DNA from: Streptosporangium violaceochromogenes
Lineage (GTDB): Bacteria > Actinomycetota > Actinomycetes > Streptosporangiales > Streptosporangiaceae
Direction of reading: 5' to 3'
DNA: 64,000 nt
Assembly (NCBI RefSeq): GCF_014654615.1
Contig: NZ_BNBB01000002.1
Coordinates: forward strand, 248,001-312,000
Under the pieces are notes generated by a model that was given only the letters and a program-made list of their open reading frames with translations, ran no database searches and was not told the DNA's origin. Each line of letters starts with the position of its first letter. The first letter of the stretch is position 1. The position numbers were made by a program, and so were the translations under genes. Shown in pieces: positions 35,086 through 43,382 of the stretch.

Positions 35086-36357
35086 TTACCCCTTGTGCTG
35101 GGGGGATTCCTCATCCGCGGGACCGGCGGGTCCGCCCGGCCCCGCCGGGGGTCCTTCCGGAGGTGCCGCGGGTGAGGAATCCGGGGCCGCAGGAGGGGCC
35201 CCCGGTGGGCGTCCGGCGGCCGGCGGCCCCGGGGGCGCGGGAGGCAGGGCCGGTTGATCGCTCATCAGCTGCGGCAGAGCCCGGTAGATCACGGCGGCCA
35301 CCGGCACCGCCACCGCGGCCCCGGCGATGCCCGCCACGATGCCGCCCACGGCCAGCACCAGGATGATCGCCAGGGGGTGGAAGCGCAGGGCCCTGCCGAC
35401 GATCAGCGGCTGCAGGACGTGGTTCTCCAGTTGCTGCTCCACGACCAGGATGCCGACGAAGATCAGGGCGTAGATCGGTCCCTTGGCGCCGAGGGTCACC
35501 AGCGTGGCGACACCGCCGGCGAAGAAGATGCCGATGAGCGGGATGAAACTGGCCAGGAAGATCAGCACGGCGAGCGGCGCCCAGAGCGGCACGCCCATCC
35601 CGGCCAGGACGATGCCCATGACCACGCCGTGCACCGCGGCCACCGCCACGGTGCCCTGCACGTAGTGCGAGAGGGTCACCCAGGCGACCCGGCCGGCTCG
35701 GTCGACCCGGGGCGCGGCCGAGCCGAACGCCTTCAGGAACCACGCCCAGATGCGGTCACCGTCCTTGAGCAGGAAGAAGGTGACGAAGGCCAGCAGCACC
35801 AGGGAGGCCAGCACCTCCAGCGCCACGGTGGCGCCGGTGAGCACGGTCTGGGTGATCTGGTTGCGCTGCGTGGTGATCTGGGCGGCGATCTCGTCGATCC
35901 ACTTGGTGATCTGGTTGGGCTGAAGGTGCAGCGGCCCGGTGTAGAGCCACTGCTCCATCGTCTTGGCGGTCGCCTTGACCTGCTCGACCATGCGGGGGAA
36001 CTCGTCGTTGGCCCGCAGCCCGATGATCCAGCCGGTGCCGGCCAGCACCGCCAGCGCGACCAGCATGGTGATCCAGGTGGCGTAGATGGGCCGTATGCCC
36101 GCGGCCCGGAGTCTGCGGGTGATCGGGAACAGCAGCGCGGTCAGCAGCAGCGCGACGGCCACCGGCAGGACCACGATGTGCAGCGTCGCGATGAACTGCC
36201 CGACGTAGAAAACCGCCCAGCCGATGACGATCAGGCATAGGCTCCAGACGGCCATCCGGAGCAACGTGCGTGGTACCAACTGCGTCAAACGTTCCCGATC
36301 TGAGATCACACCGTCCAGACTGTCACGCTCCGGCGCGCGACGCGCGGGGTTATCCAT
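35086..36357 (-). CDS. AI-2E family transporter
   Basis: 423-residue inner membrane protein of the AI-2 exporter/TqsA-PerM family with about eight helices: LLRMAVWSLCLIVIGWAVFYVG, IVVLPVAVALLLTALLFPI, an amphipathic periplasmic region (about 120-180), then ASLVLLAFVTFFLLKDGDRIW, VAVAAVHGVVMGIVLAGMGVP and the conserved FLASFIPLIGIFFAGGVATLV and EQQLENHVLQPLIVGRAL blocks. The C-terminal 60 residues are Pro-rich and cytoplasmic. Actual substrate unknown; some members act as Na+/H+ exchangers. It heads the run leading to dut. Confidence 0.92.
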   Translation of the reverse strand: MDNPARRAPERDSLDGVISDRERLTQLVPRTLLRMAVWSLCLIVIGWAVFYVGQFIATLHIVVLPVAVALLLTALLFPITRRLRAAGIRPIYATWITMLVALAVLAGTGWIIGLRANDEFPRMVEQVKATAKTMEQWLYTGPLHLQPNQITKWIDEIAAQITTQRNQITQTVLTGATVALEVLASLVLLAFVTFFLLKDGDRIWAWFLKAFGSAAPRVDRAGRVAWVTLSHYVQGTVAVAAVHGVVMGIVLAGMGVPLWAPLAVLIFLASFIPLIGIFFAGGVATLVTLGAKGPIYALIFVGILVVEQQLENHVLQPLIVGRALRFHPLAIILVLAVGGIVAGIAGAAVAVPVAAVIYRALPQLMSDQPALPPAPPGPPAAGRPPGAPPAAPDSSPAAPPEGPPAGPGGPAGPADEESPQHKG

Positions 36358-36369
36358 CGGACACGGAGC

Positions 36370-36399
36370 GGAAGGGCCGGCCGCCTGACCGGCCCTTCC
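36370..36399 (-). terminator. Terminator after the 24-codon Cys-rich ORF
   Basis: GGAAGGGCCGG (36370-36380) and CCGGCCCTTCC (36389-36399) form a perfect 11-bp stem with an eight-base loop, 14 bases after the stop of the small minus-strand ORF. Its presence argues that this ORF is a transcribed unit. It may also insulate the AI-2E gene start region. Confidence 0.6.
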
Positions 36400-36413
36400 G
36401 GCTTCGAGCCGGG

Positions 36414-36488
36414 TCAGCGCTCATCCGGCGGCCGGGCGATCACCCTGTCGTCGAGGTAGCAGTCGCAGTTGCCGCAGCCTGGCGTCAT
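36414..36488 (-). CDS. Small Cys-rich peptide (24 residues)
   Basis: A very short open frame from ATG 36488 to TGA 36414. It is preceded by GAGGGGAGG, an excellent ribosome site at five bases spacing, and followed at once by a hairpin terminator. The peptide begins MTPGCGNCDCYLDDRVIA and ends in an acidic/basic tail; CxxCxC could bind a metal or an Fe-S cluster. It shares a divergent region with the DUF4235 gene. Nothing similar comes to mind by name; the case rests on the signals around it. It is too short for standard gene callers. Confidence 0.5.
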   Translation of the reverse strand: MTPGCGNCDCYLDDRVIARPPDER

Positions 36489-36729
36489 GTCCCGTCCTCC
36501 CCTCATCTGTCGTCTTTCGACCGTACGGCAGGAGCACCCGACGGAAAGGTCAGATTCGCGTGCCGCGACCGGCGCCCGGGCGCCCTCTCCCCTTCTTTCC
36601 CGCGGCTCCCCCGCTCCCTGGGCGCGCCTTGAAAGGGGGACGGGCATCACGTGCCGCCGTGGCGGGGAGACTAGTGTTCTCATGCGGAGCGAGGACCCGC
36701 ACCGGAGCGAAGAAGGAGAGGGCTGCCAC

Positions 36730-37038
36730 ATGGGCGACAAGACCGAAAAGCAGGACCTGGCCTGGCGGGCCATCGGCGGCCTGGTGGGGCTCGTGACGGC
36801 GTGGGCCGCCAAGAAGGCCATCGGGTTCGCCTGGGAGAAGGCGACCGGCAGGAAGCCCCCGGCCGACAGCGAGTCGCTGGAGGTCGGCCTCGGCGAGGCG
36901 ATCGGCTACGCCGTGGTGATGGGGGTCGGCATGCAGGTCGCGCAGATCGTGGTGGCGCGAAGCGCCAAGAAGCGCTACATCGCCTGGAAGACCGTGAAGG
37001 ACGCCGTGACGGACACGGCCCAGGAGATCACCGTCTGA
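36730..37038 (+). CDS. DUF4235 family small membrane protein
   Basis: 102-residue protein with two hydrophobic segments: AWRAIGGLVGLVTAWAAKKA (about 10-29) and GEAIGYAVVMGVGMQVAQIVVA (about 55-76), and a conserved FAWEKATGRKPPAD link. This matches DUF4235. A TAGTGT -10 at 36672-36677 puts the transcript start near 36684, downstream of the ATG at 36682, so MGDKTEKQD at 36730 is the likely start. Function unknown. Converges on otsA. Confidence 0.85.
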   Translation: MGDKTEKQDLAWRAIGGLVGLVTAWAAKKAIGFAWEKATGRKPPADSESLEVGLGEAIGYAVVMGVGMQVAQIVVARSAKKRYIAWKTVKDAVTDTAQEITV

Positions 37039-37058
37039 AATCCCCCGCCCCGGGCTTC

Positions 37059-38432
<1,374 letters not shown>

Positions 38433-38485
38433 AGAGCCCTCCAGGTAGCCGGTCTACTCCTAACAACTACCCAATTAAGGCGTTT

Positions 38486-39313
38486 CTATGACTTACCGGG
38501 TGGAAGGACGCGGTGAATCCTCAGGTCGGCCCGGACGATCTCGGCGAGCTTGCGGGTGGCGGCCCGGTTGAGGGCTCCGCCGGCCACGGCCCCGGTGAGG
38601 AAGGGGCCCAAGGTGGTCAGGTGACGCCCGAGGGTACGCATCAGGCGATTGCGCAGCGCGGTCTTGGTGGCCGCGCCGAGGGCGATGGTGACCGATCCGG
38701 GGGCCATGGGATCGACGCCGCGCTGCCGGGACCAGGCGGTCACGAAGACCATGGCCCGCTGGGCGCCGTTGCCGGGCACGGTGACACCGTAGACCTCGTG
38801 AAGTTCGGCCAGGAGCTTGACCTCGATCGCGGCGACCACGAGGGTCTCGGCCACGAGCTGGGCGGGGGCGGACAGCAGCAGGGGCGGGGCGGCGAACTCG
38901 GCAGCCGCGAGGGCTCCGCCGATCGCGCCGACGGTCATCGTGGCCTTGGCCGCGGTCCGTACCAGGTCGTCGGCCAGCGCCTCGGAGGTGAGCCCGTGGT
39001 GGTGCTCGGAGAGGGTCGCCAGATCCCGGATGGGGATGCGCGGCGCGACGGCGGTGAACACGTCGGCCAGCCACCGGCCGCGACCCACCCCGCCGGCCTT
39101 GGCCTTCCTGGCCCCCGCGGCCAGCGCCGTCGTCAGGCGACCGAGCAGCCTTCGCCGCTCGGTGCCCTCCATCTCGCCGGGCTCGACGAGCCTTCCGACG
39201 AGATCCGCCACCTCTCGCTCCGGCGCGACGGCCTCCCGGTCCGGTGCGCCGGCCGACTCCCCGGCCGGTGAGTCGTCCGGCTCGGCACCGGTCTGTCTGT
39301 TCTCTGACGTCAT
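38486..39313 (-). CDS. Conserved actinobacterial protein of unknown function
   Basis: 275-residue protein. After a disordered acidic N-terminus it has a helical region (VADLVGRLVEPGEMEGTERRRLLGRLTTAL in pieces), RWLADVFTAVAPRIPIRDLATLSEHHHGL, then Ala-rich hydrophobic helices (ATMTVGAIGGALAAAEFA; ETLVVAAIEVKLLAELHEVYG) and a C-terminal glycine-rich hairpin (LGPFLTGAVAGGALNRAATRK). This layout resembles EcsC-like or hypothetical membrane-associated proteins of Streptomyces. AGGAGG nine bases before the ATG at 39313 sets the start. Role unknown. Confidence 0.75.
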   Translation of the reverse strand: MTSENRQTGAEPDDSPAGESAGAPDREAVAPEREVADLVGRLVEPGEMEGTERRRLLGRLTTALAAGARKAKAGGVGRGRWLADVFTAVAPRIPIRDLATLSEHHHGLTSEALADDLVRTAAKATMTVGAIGGALAAAEFAAPPLLLSAPAQLVAETLVVAAIEVKLLAELHEVYGVTVPGNGAQRAMVFVTAWSRQRGVDPMAPGSVTIALGAATKTALRNRLMRTLGRHLTTLGPFLTGAVAGGALNRAATRKLAEIVRADLRIHRVLPPGKS

Positions 39314-39392
39314 GTCGCGGAACCTCCTCAAGGCTGTCCTGGGGCCCTACCCGTCGATGGAAGGACACATCGGACAGGCCATCGGGACATCG

Positions 39393-39692
39393 TCAGGCCG
39401 CGCACTCCTTACAGATCTGCTGGCCGTTCCTCTCGGTGGCGAGCTGGCTGCGGTGGTGCACCAGGAAGCACCGCGCACAGGTGAACTCGTCGGCCTGGCG
39501 AGGAATCACCCGGAGCGAGAGCTCCTCGTTGGACAGGTCCGCGCCCGGCAGTTCGAGCGACTCGGCGAGGTCGGTCTCGTCGATGTCGATGCTGCCCGAG
39601 GACTTGTCGGTACGGCGGGCCTGCAATTCCTGAAGACTGTCCTCGTTGAGGTCGTCGTCAGTCTTGCGTGGGCTGTCGTAGTCGGTAGCCAT
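39393..39692 (-). CDS. DUF4193 zinc-ribbon-like small protein
   Basis: 99-residue acidic protein; MATDYDSPRKTDDDLNEDSL at the N-terminus is the usual DUF4193 start. A C-terminal four-Cys zinc ribbon is formed by FTCARCFLVHH and ICKECAA. Function is unknown; it is near-universal in actinobacteria and corresponds to Rv2699c by position. The region upstream (39693-39983) contains no gene I would support; TTGACA occurs on the minus strand at 39735-39730 but without a matching -10. Confidence 0.92.
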   Translation of the reverse strand: MATDYDSPRKTDDDLNEDSLQELQARRTDKSSGSIDIDETDLAESLELPGADLSNEELSLRVIPRQADEFTCARCFLVHHRSQLATERNGQQICKECAA

Positions 39693-39983
39693 CGGTCTGC
39701 TCCATCCCCCTCATCTATCTGTGTGTGCTTGTCAATACCGTCCGCGCTCATCCGCGCGTGTGTAACGTTCGAGAGGCTCAACTTGTGCCCGATCCGCCAG
39801 ATAGATTCCTGCTTCGGTACCCCGTCGGAATGGTCGTCGAACCTCCCCACACGTGAGGGACGTACCGTCAATGGAAGTGGTTAGCCAAATATGGCGTAAA
39901 CCACAGCATTGGCGACATGCACCACCGTGTTCGACGGCACATCCAACCACATGTGCGGCGTGAACGAGACTCCCCCCGCCGGA

Positions 39984-41363
39984 TCAGCGCGGCTGAAGTC
40001 TCACCGTCACCACGAGACCTCCCCCGTCCCGGGGAACGGCGGTCACATTGCCCCCGTGGGCGCGCACGACCGCGCGGACGATGGACAGGCCGAGCCCCGC
40101 CCCCCTGGAGGAGTCGACCCGGTCGGCGTTGAGCCGCCGGAACGGCTCGAACAGGCCGTTGACCTCGTAGGCGGGCACATGCGGCCCGGTGTTGGCCACC
40201 TGAACGACGAGCGCCCCCTCCGTCATTCCCGCGCGCACCCACAGGCGCCCGCCCTCGGGGAGGTTGTGCTTGATGGCGTTCTCCACCAGGTTGGAGACGC
40301 AGCGCTCCAGCAGCACCGGATCACCGACCGTCCGGGCGCTCCGCAGCTCGGTCGTCACGGTGACCCCGGCCTCCTGCGAACGTGAGGCGAGCTGCTCGAC
40401 GGCGGTCTGGGTGACGTCCCTGATGTCCACCGGCGTGCGCACGCTCAGCTCGCGCTCGCTGCGGGCCAGCAGCAGCAGGCCCTCGATGAGCCGTTCGTTG
40501 CGGGCGTTGACCTCCAGGAGCGTACGGCCCAGCGCCTTGAGGTCCCCCGACGCCTCCGGATCGCTCAGCGCGATCTCCAGGACCGTCCGGTTGATCGTCA
40601 AGGGGGTGCGCAGCTCGTGCGAGGCGTTGGCCACAAACCTTCTCTGGGTGTCGAAGGCGACGTTGAGCCTGGTCAGCATGGCGTCGAAGGTGTCGGCCAG
40701 CTCCTTGAGCTCGTCGTCGGGGCCCTTGAGGTCGATCCGCTCGTGGGCGAGGGTGCTGTCGGAGAGCTTGCGGGCGGTCACGGTCATCTGCTGGATCGGC
40801 TTGAGCGCGCGGTCGGCGACGAGATAACCGATGATCGTCGCCAGGATGCCGACCCCCGCCAGCGCGAGCAGCGACCGGGTGAGCAGGATGCCGCGCGCGC
40901 CCTCGACGGCGCGGTGCATGTAGCCGCTCCACTCCCGCTCAAGCTGGGCCGCGACGGAGGGCGGGAGGTTGTCGACGTCGAGCACCGGCCACGCCACGTC
41001 GATCGCCCAGCCCACCATGATGTAGATCACGAACAGCAGGAGCATCCCCGCCACGAAGAACAGCGCGCCGTAGACGACGGTGAGCCGCCAGCGGATGCTG
41101 ATCCGGTCGACGATCGCCCGCGCCCACTCCAGCGGCGTGGACCGGGGCCGCACCCCTCCGGGCGGGGGCGGCCCGTCCCAGACGGAGGGCCCGGCGCCGG
41201 GCGGCAGCCGGCCCTCCCCCTCCGGGTGGGCGGGCAGCGGCCGGCCGTCCCCGGCGCCTCGCCCGGAGTGCGGGCTGATCATCGGGTGGGTCGGCACGGA
41301 CCCGGTCTCCTCCCCCGGACGCCCCGGGTGCCGTTCCCCACCCCCCGCCGAGGGAACGCTCAC
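39984..41363 (-). CDS. Two-component sensor histidine kinase
   Basis: 459-residue membrane kinase. A long Pro/Gly-rich cytoplasmic N-terminus (about 1-85) precedes TM1 (about 95-122), a short extracellular loop, TM2 (about 160-185), a HAMP linker (ADRALKPIQQMTVTARKLSD), the phosphoacceptor ASHELRTPL (His249), then the N box ENAIKHNLP and the G boxes RGAGLGLSIVRAVVRAHGG. It resembles CutS/TcrY-type kinases. The start overlaps the regulator stop by four bases, so the two are coupled. The signal is unknown. Confidence 0.93.
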   Translation of the reverse strand: MSVPSAGGGERHPGRPGEETGSVPTHPMISPHSGRGAGDGRPLPAHPEGEGRLPPGAGPSVWDGPPPPGGVRPRSTPLEWARAIVDRISIRWRLTVVYGALFFVAGMLLLFVIYIMVGWAIDVAWPVLDVDNLPPSVAAQLEREWSGYMHRAVEGARGILLTRSLLALAGVGILATIIGYLVADRALKPIQQMTVTARKLSDSTLAHERIDLKGPDDELKELADTFDAMLTRLNVAFDTQRRFVANASHELRTPLTINRTVLEIALSDPEASGDLKALGRTLLEVNARNERLIEGLLLLARSERELSVRTPVDIRDVTQTAVEQLASRSQEAGVTVTTELRSARTVGDPVLLERCVSNLVENAIKHNLPEGGRLWVRAGMTEGALVVQVANTGPHVPAYEVNGLFEPFRRLNADRVDSSRGAGLGLSIVRAVVRAHGGNVTAVPRDGGGLVVTVRLQPR

Positions 41364-42013
41364 AGCCGGTATCCGACCCCGGGCACCGTCTCGATCACCT
41401 GAGGCTCACCCAGCTTCTTCCTCAGGGTCATCATGGTGACGCGCACCACGTTGGTGAACGGGTCGATGTTCTCGTCCCACGCCTTGTCCAGCAGGTCCTC
41501 CTGGCTGACGACCGCGCCCTCGGCGCGCATCAGCTCCTCCAGGACCGCGAACTCCTTCTTCGTGAGCGCGACCTCCACCCCGTCCCTGGTGACCAGCCGC
41601 CTGCCCGGGTCCAGGCGGACCCCGGAGCGCTCCAGCACCGGCGGCAACGCCGGGGCCGAGCGGCGGCCGAGCGCCCGCACCCGCGCCACGAGCTCGACGA
41701 AGACGAAGGGCTTGGCCAGATAGTCGTCGGCGCCCAGTCCCAGCCCCTCCACCTTGTCGTCGACGTCGCCGGAGGCGGTGAGCATCAGGATCCGGGACGC
41801 CGTCCGGTCGGCCACCAGGCGGCGGCAGACCTCGTCCCCGTGTACTTTGGGCAGGTCCCGGTCCAGCACGATCACGTCGTAGTCGATGTAGCCGGTCCGT
41901 TCCAGCGCGCCGGCGCCGTCGTAGGCGACGTCCACCGCCATCGCCTCGCGACGCAGGCCGGTCGCGATCGCGTCCGCGAGCACCCGCTCGTCTTCAACCA
42001 CAAGCACCCGCAC
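41360..42013 (-). CDS. OmpR family response regulator
   Basis: 217-residue regulator. The receiver domain starts MRVLVVEDERVLADAI with acidic pocket Glu7-Asp8, phosphoacceptor Asp51 in VLDRDLPK, Thr in LMLTASG and Lys in YLAKPF. The winged-helix trans_reg_C domain (about 125-215) includes LTKKEFAVLEELMRAEGAVVSQEDLLDKAW and NVVRVTMMTLRKKLG, ending VPGVGYRL. I take the GTG at 42013 because MRVLVVEDE is the standard N-terminus; GTG 42025 and 42067 are in frame but start inside or before the AGGAGG. First gene of the regulator-kinase operon. Confidence 0.93.
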   Translation of the reverse strand: MRVLVVEDERVLADAIATGLRREAMAVDVAYDGAGALERTGYIDYDVIVLDRDLPKVHGDEVCRRLVADRTASRILMLTASGDVDDKVEGLGLGADDYLAKPFVFVELVARVRALGRRSAPALPPVLERSGVRLDPGRRLVTRDGVEVALTKKEFAVLEELMRAEGAVVSQEDLLDKAWDENIDPFTNVVRVTMMTLRKKLGEPQVIETVPGVGYRL

Positions 42014-42083
42014 GGCCTCTGACACCTCCTGCGAAAGATCGAAAACAACCGCCGAACGGCATCCCATTGTCGCCCCACCCCCC

Positions 42084-42099
42084 GTAAGACGGCGGTAAG
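42084..42099 (-). promoter_or_regulatory. 11-bp-spaced direct repeat, candidate OmpR-type autoregulatory site
   Basis: GTAAG-N6-GTAAG (plus strand; CTTAC repeats on the minus strand) has the 11-bp period typical of OmpR/PhoB-family tandem half-sites and sits about 70-85 bp upstream of the response-regulator start. Confidence 0.5.
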
Positions 42100-42237
42100 G
42101 CCCGTGTCACCATAGCCACAATGCGTGATGTAAAGCACATATAGGTTTAGCCGCCCCGCCGGGGTGGGTAGAGCCGGAGCCAGTTCCCGGCGTCCAACCC
42201 CCAATTCCGTGACGAACCCCGTGAGAAAGAAGGTGAG

Positions 42238-42402
42238 ATGGGCGAGTTCACCAGCACGATCGAACACCGTCTCGACCAGGCGTACAAGAACCTTCAGGAA
42301 GCACGGTCCTCCGGAGACCACTACCTCGCCGACACCTTCACCGCCGAGATCGAGGATCTCCGCCGTCTGGCCACAGACAACGGCGTCCCCATCCAGCGCT
42401 GA
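42238..42402 (+). CDS. Small conserved-looking helical protein (54 residues)
   Basis: An open frame from ATG 42238 to TGA 42402. The product starts MGEFTSTIEHRLDQAYKNLQ and continues EARSSGDHYLADTFTAEIEDLRRLA, ending VPIQR. It is charged and strongly predicted helical, with good third-position GC bias. AAGGTGAG directly before the ATG is a usable ribosome site, and a 20-bp perfect hairpin follows the stop. Divergent from the regulator-kinase operon. Small proteins with this N-terminal pattern occur in other actinobacteria as far as I recall; the role is unknown. Confidence 0.8.
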   Translation: MGEFTSTIEHRLDQAYKNLQEARSSGDHYLADTFTAEIEDLRRLATDNGVPIQR

Positions 42403-42403
42403 C

Positions 42404-42448
42404 CGGCAGGAGGCTCCCCGGCCGGGCCGGCCGGGGAGCCTCCTGCCG
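42404..42448. terminator. Bidirectional terminator between the small gene and suhB
   Basis: Arms 42404-42423 and 42429-42448 are exact 20-base complements (starting CGGCAGGAGGCTCCCC) around a five-base loop, beginning two bases after a plus-strand stop and about 60 bases past the suhB stop. Confidence 0.85.
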
Positions 42449-42508
42449 TGCGGCGCCCCGTTACCCCGCCCTCCGTCGGTCCCGGCCGCCGGCTCCGTCC
42501 GCGCGGGG

Positions 42509-43303
42509 TCAGGAGTCGCGTTCGGGGTCGAGCGGCGCCAACAGCCCGTGCAGCTCCCCGAACAGCCCCGGCGCCGCGCAGATCGTGAGCTCGGGTCCGT
42601 ACGGCCCGCCGTTCAGCCCCTCGACCACGGCCCCGGCCTCGGCGGCGATCAGGCCCCCGGCGGCGTAGTCCCAGTACTCCAGGCCGCGCTCGTAGAAGCC
42701 GTCGACCCTCCCGGCCGCCACCGAGCACAGGTCCGAGGCCGCCGAGCCGCCACGGCGGATGTCGCGCACATGCGGCAGCAGGTGGGCGAGCACCTCCGCC
42801 TGGACCCTGCGCCTCCCCGCCCCGTAGCCGAACCCGGTCGCGATCAGCGCGCGGTCCAGCGGGACACCGGTGTTGCAGCGCAGCCGTTCCCCGGCCAGCC
42901 AGGCGCCCTCGCCCCTGGCCGCGGTGAAGACCTCTCCGCGCGGCACGACGTTGACCACGCCCGCCACGACCTCGCCGTCGACCTCGACCGCGACGCTGAC
43001 GGCCCACTCGGGCAGGCCGTACAGGAAGTTGACCGTCCCGTCGATCGGGTCCACGACCCAGCGGACCCGGCCGTCCCCGGCCTGGCCGCCCTCCTCGCCG
43101 AGAATCGCGTCATCCGGCCTGGCCGCTCTGATCCGGTCGCGGATCAACCGTTCCGAGGCCCGGTCGAGCGCGGTGACCACGTCGGTCGGGCTGGACTTGG
43201 TCGCCAGGATCTCCGGCCGGGCGGGCCTTTTGGCCAGGAGCATCTCCCCGGCCTCCGCGGCGATCTCCTCGGCCATCCGGGCGAAGGTCACGGCACTCTC
43301 CAC
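42509..43303 (-). CDS. suhB: Inositol monophosphatase family protein
   Basis: 264-residue Mg2+/Li+-sensitive phosphatase. Metal-binding motifs: GEEGG (Glu, about residue 70), WVVDPIDGTVNFLYG (Asp-Pro-Ile-Asp-Gly-Thr, about 83-97) and EYWDYAAGGLIAAEAG (Trp-Asp, about 209). It dephosphorylates inositol 1-phosphate, a step in making inositol for mycothiol and phosphatidylinositol, although the substrate range is often broad. Position matches Rv2701c (suhB). Start GTG 43303 (VESAVTFARMAEEIA). Confidence 0.93.
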   Translation of the reverse strand: MESAVTFARMAEEIAAEAGEMLLAKRPARPEILATKSSPTDVVTALDRASERLIRDRIRAARPDDAILGEEGGQAGDGRVRWVVDPIDGTVNFLYGLPEWAVSVAVEVDGEVVAGVVNVVPRGEVFTAARGEGAWLAGERLRCNTGVPLDRALIATGFGYGAGRRRVQAEVLAHLLPHVRDIRRGGSAASDLCSVAAGRVDGFYERGLEYWDYAAGGLIAAEAGAVVEGLNGGPYGPELTICAAPGLFGELHGLLAPLDPERDS

Positions 43304-43382
43304 GGCCGCTCACCACCTCTCACTCTCCGGCCGGAGGGCCGCCGCCCCCGGCGGGCCATGGGTCGCGGGGGCCCGTCCGGGC

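Noticed and set aside
39732..39950. 72-codon minus-strand frame with several Cys upstream of DUF4193
   Set aside because: No ribosome site, Cys spacing is irregular, and the frame overlaps what should be promoter DNA of DUF4193.
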